The notes under the pieces: generated by a model
Database searches by the model: none
What the model was told of the DNA's origin: nothing
Seen by the model: the letters and a program-made list of their open reading frames with translations, nothing else
Assembly: GCA_002508705.1 (NCBI GenBank)
Contig: DAYL01000024.1
Location: 69,332-79,316 of the forward strand
From: Methanoculleus sp. UBA374
GTDB taxonomy: Archaea > Halobacteriota > Methanomicrobia > Methanomicrobiales > Methanoculleaceae
DNA length: 9,985 bases
Direction: 5' to 3'
Part shown: in pieces, positions 5,560-9,985 of the stretch
Numbering within the stretch: position 1 is the stretch's first letter
Layout: every line of letters begins with the position of its first letter
Program-made: the position numbers and the translations under genes

Positions 5560-6549
5560 ATGGTGCAGAAATACTACGAGTCCGATGCAGACCTCCGCAC
5601 CCTGGAGGGGAAGACCATCGCCGTTATCGGCTACGGGTCCCAGGGCCGCGGCCAGGCGCTGAACTTGCGTGATTCCGGTTGCCAGGTCGTCGTCGGCCTG
5701 CGGCCCGGCAACAGCTGGCAGAAAGCATCCGAAGACGGTTTTGAAGTCTATCCTGTGGCGGAAGCGGTCAAGCGCGCCGAGATAATTCAGATCCTTCTTC
5801 CCGACGAAAGCCAGGCGGCCGTCTACCGCACCGAGATCAGCCCCTTCCTTCGAGAGAACGCCTGCCTGATGTTCTCACACGGGTTTAATATCCACTACGG
5901 ACAGATCGTTCCTCCGCCCACCGTCGACGTGGTCATGGTCGCTCCAAAGGGCCCCGGCCACATGGTCCGGCGGACCTACGAGGAGGGGGAGGGGGTTCCG
6001 GCACTCATCGCCGTCCACCAGGACTATACGGGTAAGGCGCACGCCGTCGCGCTCGCCTACGCCCGGGGGATCGGGGCGACCCGTGCGGTCGTGCTCGAGA
6101 CGACGTTTGCCGAGGAGACCGAGACCGACCTTTTCGGGGAGCAGGCGGTCCTCTGCGGCGGGGTGACCTCCCTCATCAAGGCAGGGTTCGAGACCCTTGT
6201 GGACGCCGGGTATGCGCCCGAAATGGCGTACCTGGAGGTTCTTCATGAGATGAAACTCATCGTCGATCTGATCTACGAGGGCGGGTTTACGAAGATGCGC
6301 GACTCGATCAGCAACACCGCCCGGTACGGCGACCTGACGAGGGGGCCGCGCGTCATCGGACCGGAGACCTATGCGGCGATGCAGGAGATCCTCGAGGAGA
6401 TCCAGAACGGGGAGTTCGCCCGGGAATGGCTGCTTGAGAACACGGTGAACCGCCCGGTCCTCAACGCGCTGACAAGAGCGGACGAGGAGCACCTGATCGA
6501 GCAGGTGGGTAAGGAACTCCGCGGGTTCATGCCGCAATTCCAGAAATAA
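5560..6549 (+). CDS. ilvC: Ketol-acid reductoisomerase IlvC (class I)
   Basis: IlvC catalyses the Mg-dependent rearrangement and NADPH reduction of 2-acetolactate or 2-aceto-2-hydroxybutyrate in valine, leucine and isoleucine synthesis. At 329 residues it is a short class I enzyme. The Rossmann motif [17 protein letters not shown] is at 24-40; Arg48 and Ser52 after the second strand are candidates for binding the NADPH phosphate. His107 ([11 protein letters not shown]) and Lys130 ([11 protein letters not shown]) are the expected active-site residues. Metal ligands of the knotted C-terminal domain are Asp190 and Glu194 (ETDLFGEQ) and Glu226 and Glu230 (YLEVLHE). The ATG follows GTGAG and a clear TATA box. 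No ilvB, ilvN or leuA is adjacent, so it appears to be transcribed alone. Confidence 0.97.
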   Translation: MVQKYYESDADLRTLEGKTIAVIGYGSQGRGQALNLRDSGCQVVVGLRPGNSWQKASEDGFEVYPVAEAVKRAEIIQILLPDESQAAVYRTEISPFLRENACLMFSHGFNIHYGQIVPPPTVDVVMVAPKGPGHMVRRTYEEGEGVPALIAVHQDYTGKAHAVALAYARGIGATRAVVLETTFAEETETDLFGEQAVLCGGVTSLIKAGFETLVDAGYAPEMAYLEVLHEMKLIVDLIYEGGFTKMRDSISNTARYGDLTRGPRVIGPETYAAMQEILEEIQNGEFAREWLLENTVNRPVLNALTRADEEHLIEQVGKELRGFMPQFQK

Positions 6550-6552
6550 TTC

Positions 6553-6563
6553 TTTTTTTATAC
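6553..6563 (+). promoter_or_regulatory. T tract serving as ilvC terminator and flavodoxin TATA box
   Basis: Seven T (6553-6559) directly follow the ilvC stop and run into ATAC, forming TTTTATAC at 6556-6563. The T run is a plausible oligo-T terminator for ilvC. The TATA-like part lies about 26 bases before the flavodoxin ATG, the distance expected between TATA box and start site, so the flavodoxin transcript may begin at its start codon. Confidence 0.4.
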
Positions 6564-6584
6564 CTGAAGACGGTACGCTTCAGT

Positions 6585-7091
6585 ATGTCCGTCTGTATCG
6601 TCTATCACTCCGAGACCGGAAATACCCGGGCTGTGGCCGAACGGCTCGCTGCCGCGACCGGCGGCGATCTCATCGAAGTAAAAGACCTTGCGGGTTACTC
6701 GAAGGTGGGGATGTACCTCAAAGGCGCGCCCCGTGCCATGAGAAAGGAACGTGCCGCCATCGAGCCCTCCGTCATCGATGTCTCCGGTTACGAGACCGTC
6801 GTCGTCGGAACCCCCGTATGGGGGGGCAACCCGACACCCGCCGCCAACGCCGCTGTTGCCGCCCTGCAGGGCATCGCGGGGAAGACTGCGGTCGCCTTCT
6901 GCACATCGCGCGGGGGACCGGGGAAGACGCTTGAGACGCTCCGGGAGATGCTTGCGGATCGCGGCGCCGAGGTTCTGGGCACGGTCTCGTTCACGACGCG
7001 GGATGTGAGAGATCCGGACGCCGTGAAGGCCCTGGCGGGCCTCCTCCGGACGCTGGCAGTCAGTAGCGCATCGTCCGGGTCGTCGAGGTGA
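6585..7091 (+). CDS. Flavodoxin family protein
   Basis: This is a 168-residue FMN-binding flavodoxin fold, probably a low-potential electron carrier or small flavoprotein reductase in the cytoplasm. The phosphate-binding loop is [11 protein letters not shown] at 9-19. Strand 3 and the flavin-contacting loop are seen in [16 protein letters not shown] near 72-87, and a later loop in [14 protein letters not shown]. The length agrees with short-chain flavodoxins. There is no Shine-Dalgarno sequence before the ATG, and a TATA-like box sits about 26 bases upstream, so leaderless translation is likely. It overlaps the 3' end of the opposing purL by 32 bases. The electron partner cannot be told from the sequence. 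Confidence 0.88.
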   Translation: MSVCIVYHSETGNTRAVAERLAAATGGDLIEVKDLAGYSKVGMYLKGAPRAMRKERAAIEPSVIDVSGYETVVVGTPVWGGNPTPAANAAVAALQGIAGKTAVAFCTSRGGPGKTLETLREMLADRGAEVLGTVSFTTRDVRDPDAVKALAGLLRTLAVSSASSGSSR

Positions 7092-9132
7092 GCGCCGTAT
7101 CGAGTTCCTCCGGCGCGATGACGACCGCTTCATCCCTGAGACGGAGGGTGAGAGCGTCGCCGCCGACCCTGCCGAGGACACGGTGCTCCACCCCGGCGAG
7201 AGCCGATTCATCCGAGACCGCGACCAGGAACCGGCCGTAGGTCTCGGAGAAGAGTTCCTCCAGGGGGTCGCCGGCGAGTGCGACGTCCGCGCACGGCGCG
7301 ACCTTCGCGAGCGCTGCAAGGAGACCGCCCCGGGAGAGATCGGTCGCGGCCGTGACCCGCCCCTCCCTCACAAGGCCGCGGACGACGGCGACGACGGCCG
7401 GGTCCGCCATTGCGGGTGCGGGCCCGTTGCACCCGGTGAGTGCGTCGAGGACCGAGCCCCCGTAGTCGGGGAGCGTCGTTCCGATCAGGGCGAGGAGGTC
7501 GCCGGCGGCGGGGGTCGCCCACGCACGGACCTCCCCCCGACCGACCATGCCGAGCGACGGCGTCGGTTTGATCCGCGTCCCGAACTCGTCGCTCTCGTTG
7601 TAGAGCGAGACGTTGCCGCCGACTATCGGGACCGCCATCTTCCGCGCCGCATCTCCGAGGCCAAGGACGCACTGTTCGAGGTGCCAGTTGGTCTCCGGGT
7701 GCTCGGGGCTCGCGAAGTTCAGGCAGTCGACGATGCAGAGCGGGTCGGCGCCGAGACAGGCGAGGTTGCTTGCGTTCTCGACGACGGCGTTTGCCGTCCC
7801 CTCAAAGGGTTTTAAGAAGATGTGCCTGGGGTTGCACCCGCAGGAGAGGACGAGCGCCTTATCCTCCAGACGGAGCACGGCGGCGTCGTGGCGGAGGGAG
7901 ACCGACCGGAGCTGGACGTCCCGGTCGTACTGCTCGTAGACCCAGTCCTTCCCTGCTATGTCCGGGTGCGCGAGGACCGCGAGCGCGAGATCCTTTATCG
8001 GCGCTGTCGGACGGGAGAACGGCTTCTCCGCCGAATAGGGCCTCTTCTCCCAGGCACAGAGCGGCGCCCCGCCGACGAGCAGGTCTATGGGCAGGTCCGC
8101 GACGGTCTTGCCGTGGAACTTTACGATGTAGCGGGGTTCATCGATAACCTCACCGATGTCGCTCCACCGGAGGTCGTACTTCTCCGCGATCGCCCCCATC
8201 AGGGTGACGTCCTCCGGAGCCACCTCAACGAGCATCCGCTCCTGGGACTCGGCGAGCATGATCTCCCGCGGCCCCATCCCGGTCTCCCGGAGGTGGACCC
8301 GGTCGGCGTGGATGACCGCCCCGAAGGAGCTCGCCATCTCGCTTGACGCTCCGGCAAGCCCCGCCGCCCCGAGGTCGCGGCAGGAGAGGACTTTTCCGGT
8401 CTTTGCCATCGCAAGGATCGCATCGATGAGGAGTTTCTCGGTGTAGGGGTCGCCGACCTGGACGCTCGGCCGGTCGGCGGCCTCCGCGTCTTCGGAGAGG
8501 TCCCGGGAGGCGAACGATGCCCCGCCGAGGCCGTCCCGGCCGGTCGAGGAGCCTATCAGGACCAGGTGACTCCCCGGCCGTTTCACCCGGGCGGTGATGT
8601 AGCGGTCGGGGTCCACGATCCCGACGCAGACGACGTTCACGAGCGGGTTTCCTGCGTAGGAAGGGTCGAAGACGAGTTCCCCCCGGACGACCGGCACTCC
8701 GATACAGTTGCCGTAGCCGCCGATTCCGGCGACGATATGCTCGACAAGGTAACGGTTCTTCTCGCTGTCGAGGGGCCCGAAGTAGAGCGGGTCCATCAGG
8801 GCGATGGGGCGGGCGCCCATCGAGAGGACGTCGCGGACGATCCCGCCGACGCCGGTGGCGGCGCCGTCGTAGGGGTCCACGTAACTTGGGTGGTTGTGGC
8901 TCTCCATCCCTATGGCAAGGGCACAGGTGTCGCTGAACCGCACGATGGCGGCGTCGTCCCCCGGCCCGAGCAGCACCTCGCTTCCCTCCGTCGGCAGCGT
9001 CCGCAGGAGCGGTTTGGTGGACCGGTAACTGCAGTGTTCGCTCCAAAGGTTTTCGAAGCAGGCGGTCTCGACGTCGGTTAAGTCGCGTCCGAGGGTTTTT
9101 CGCAGCAATGCAAGGTCCTGTGCCGGTAACAT
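7060..9132 (-). CDS. purL: Phosphoribosylformylglycinamidine synthase subunit PurL
   Basis: PurL is the ATP-dependent synthetase of FGAM synthase (fourth step of purine synthesis), converting FGAR to FGAM with ammonia supplied by PurQ; PurS bridges the two. The 690 residues fit the small PurL type that needs separate PurQ and PurS, which are not in this window. Key segments are [12 protein letters not shown] at 29-40 (His33, catalytic candidate), GMESHNHPS at 75-83 (Glu78, Asn80, His81), the glycine-rich turn [11 protein letters not shown] at 91-101, [13 protein letters not shown] at 223-235, [17 protein letters not shown] at 250-266 and LAESQERM at 293-300. The second AIRS-like half follows, with [12 protein letters not shown] and [11 protein letters not shown]. 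The ATG at 9132 has no ribosome binding site and a TATA-like box about 30 bases upstream, suggesting a leaderless or nearly leaderless mRNA. Confidence 0.97.
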   Translation of the reverse strand: MLPAQDLALLRKTLGRDLTDVETACFENLWSEHCSYRSTKPLLRTLPTEGSEVLLGPGDDAAIVRFSDTCALAIGMESHNHPSYVDPYDGAATGVGGIVRDVLSMGARPIALMDPLYFGPLDSEKNRYLVEHIVAGIGGYGNCIGVPVVRGELVFDPSYAGNPLVNVVCVGIVDPDRYITARVKRPGSHLVLIGSSTGRDGLGGASFASRDLSEDAEAADRPSVQVGDPYTEKLLIDAILAMAKTGKVLSCRDLGAAGLAGASSEMASSFGAVIHADRVHLRETGMGPREIMLAESQERMLVEVAPEDVTLMGAIAEKYDLRWSDIGEVIDEPRYIVKFHGKTVADLPIDLLVGGAPLCAWEKRPYSAEKPFSRPTAPIKDLALAVLAHPDIAGKDWVYEQYDRDVQLRSVSLRHDAAVLRLEDKALVLSCGCNPRHIFLKPFEGTANAVVENASNLACLGADPLCIVDCLNFASPEHPETNWHLEQCVLGLGDAARKMAVPIVGGNVSLYNESDEFGTRIKPTPSLGMVGRGEVRAWATPAAGDLLALIGTTLPDYGGSVLDALTGCNGPAPAMADPAVVAVVRGLVREGRVTAATDLSRGGLLAALAKVAPCADVALAGDPLEELFSETYGRFLVAVSDESALAGVEHRVLGRVGGDALTLRLRDEAVVIAPEELDTALTSTTRTMRY

Positions 9133-9229
9133 ACTGTAAGACTGGTGGGTTGCCTATCTACATAAGCATGTGCAAGCCGGGTGTACCGAGGGAACCACTT
9201 TTTGACGTCGCGCGACCAATACTCTGGGT
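9133..9229. promoter_or_regulatory. Divergent promoter region between purL and the aIF2-beta gene
   Basis: For purL, CTTATGTAG on the minus strand (9157-9165) is centred about 29 bases from the ATG. For the aIF2-beta gene, ACTTTTTGAC at 9198-9207 is a weaker candidate about 28 bases before its ATG. Neither gene has a clear Shine-Dalgarno sequence, consistent with leaderless transcripts in both directions. The box assignments are by eye. Confidence 0.35.
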
Positions 9230-9847
9230 ATGACCCCGTCATATGAAGACCTTCTGAAGAAGGCCTATACCAATATCACGGAACCGACGGAGTTTGAAGA
9301 TCGGTTCACCGTTCCTGTCGCCCGCGTCTTTATCGAGGGGAAGACCACGGTCCTTGAGAACTTCGCTGAGATCGCGGATATTCTCCGGCGCGATCCGGAC
9401 CACCTGATGAAGCACCTCCTCGGCGAACTCGGCACCGCCGGCAAAATCGAGGGAACGCGGGCCGTATTCTCCGGGAAGTTCGAGCAGGAGCAGATCAACA
9501 CGATCATCCGGGGCTACGTCGAGGACTATGTTATCTGTTCGGAGTGTGGAAAGCCCGATACCCGCCTCGTTAAGAGCGACCGGGTCCTGATGCTGCGGTG
9601 CGACGCCTGCGGCGGCCACCGGCCGGTTCGGAAGCGGAAAGCAATCATAGACCCCTCAGCAGCCTCAAAACCGACCGAAGGCGCCATTATGGACGTCACC
9701 CCGCAGTTTCTCTCGAAACGCGGCGACGGCGTGGTGAAGATCGACCGCTACACGATGTACGTCGCGAATGCAAAACCGGGTCAGACGGTGAAGGTAAAGA
9801 TCACCCGGATCGCCGGGACGATCATCTTCACCGAGCGTGCCGAGTGA
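9230..9847 (+). CDS. Translation initiation factor aIF2 subunit beta with C-terminal TRAM domain
   Basis: aIF2-beta is part of the archaeal aIF2 heterotrimer that brings initiator methionyl-tRNA to the ribosome. Residues 1-140 are a full aIF2-beta: an N-terminal helix (YEDLLKKAY), the alpha-beta domain ([19 protein letters not shown], residues 41-59), and a zinc ribbon with Cys103, Cys106, Cys124 and Cys127 (CSEC and CDAC). Most archaeal versions end near residue 140. Here a linker (141-150) leads to a TRAM domain at about 151-205: [19 protein letters not shown], then [19 protein letters not shown], a small beta-barrel that binds RNA in other proteins. I recall such fusions in other methanogens, so this is probably lineage-specific. 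No ribosome binding site is visible before the ATG. Confidence 0.95.
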   Translation: MTPSYEDLLKKAYTNITEPTEFEDRFTVPVARVFIEGKTTVLENFAEIADILRRDPDHLMKHLLGELGTAGKIEGTRAVFSGKFEQEQINTIIRGYVEDYVICSECGKPDTRLVKSDRVLMLRCDACGGHRPVRKRKAIIDPSAASKPTEGAIMDVTPQFLSKRGDGVVKIDRYTMYVANAKPGQTVKVKITRIAGTIIFTERAE

Positions 9848-9882
9848 GGCTCCCCCGCTCCTCGTCGAGATTTACAACCCAT

Positions 9883-9918
9883 GCATTGCCGTCCCAATGC
9901 GGGAATTATACCTTTTTT
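9883..9918 (+). terminator. Hairpin plus T tract after the aIF2-beta gene
   Basis: GCATTG (9883-9888) and CAATGC (9895-9900) form a 6-bp stem with a 6-base loop; a run of six T lies at 9913-9918. This is a reasonable terminator for the aIF2-beta transcript. Between them, AATTATACC (9904-9912) is a TATA-like stretch that may serve the gene starting at 9944. Confidence 0.45.
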
Positions 9919-9943
9919 CTCCGGTATCGTTCCGGGAGTAACG

Positions 9944-9985
9944 ATGCTCTATCGGGGTCAGGTTTTCCGGATCTCCACCCACATC
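9944..9985 (+). CDS. Start of a further gene, truncated by the window end
   Basis: An ATG at 9944 opens a frame of 14 codons to the window edge (MLYRGQVFRISTHI). Support comes from CGGGAGTAACG just before the ATG, with GGGAG at a good ribosome-binding distance, and from a TATA-like AATTATACC about 35 bases upstream. The product cannot be identified from so few residues. Confidence 0.5.
   Translation, partial: MLYRGQVFRISTHI

Overview
The window comes from a hydrogen-using methanogenic archaeon of high GC content, most likely a member of Methanomicrobiales close to Methanoculleus. The main evidence is a complete F420-reducing [NiFe] hydrogenase operon (frhADGB), an archaeal GTP cyclohydrolase of methanopterin synthesis (mptA), an archaeal initiation factor 2 beta with a C-terminal TRAM domain, and archaeal promoter signals (BRE/TATA boxes, oligo-T terminators, short or absent leaders). 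The genus is inferred from protein character and was not tested by alignment.

Layout. Bases 1-566 hold no intact gene. They contain a strong GC hairpin, a coding-like plus-strand frame without any start codon, and an opposing open frame that runs off the left edge; this looks like gene debris. From 567 to 4268 the minus strand carries frhB, frhG, frhD and frhA, transcribed right to left as A-D-G-B. The operon starts at a TTG codon and ends at an oligo-T tract. A 225-base AT-rich gap (4269-4493) separates it from mptA, also on the minus strand. This gap holds a probable frh promoter, a near-perfect palindrome beside the inferred transcription start, and the mptA terminator. From a divergent 127-base promoter region, ilvC runs right, followed by a small flavodoxin that is probably leaderless. 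The flavodoxin overlaps the 3' end of the convergent purL by 32 bases. purL and the aIF2-beta gene diverge from a 97-base region. A terminator hairpin and the first 14 codons of a further plus-strand gene end the window.

How the genes work together. FrhA (Ni-Fe site), FrhG (three Fe-S clusters) and FrhB (FAD, F420 reduction) form the hydrogenase that makes F420H2 from H2, and FrhD is the protease that matures FrhA. MptA supplies the pterin of tetrahydromethanopterin, the C1 carrier of the pathway that uses F420H2. IlvC, PurL and aIF2-beta are housekeeping genes for branched-chain amino acids, purines and translation.

The most interesting points are the roughly 66-residue Pro/Lys/Glu-rich N-terminal extension of FrhG, whose first part is encoded in overlap with frhD and which contains a second plausible start (GGAGG plus GTG) for a normal-length FrhG; the frhA upstream palindrome; and the startless coding remnant at the left edge. 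I see no CRISPR array, mobile element, tRNA or rRNA, and no clearly new multi-gene system.
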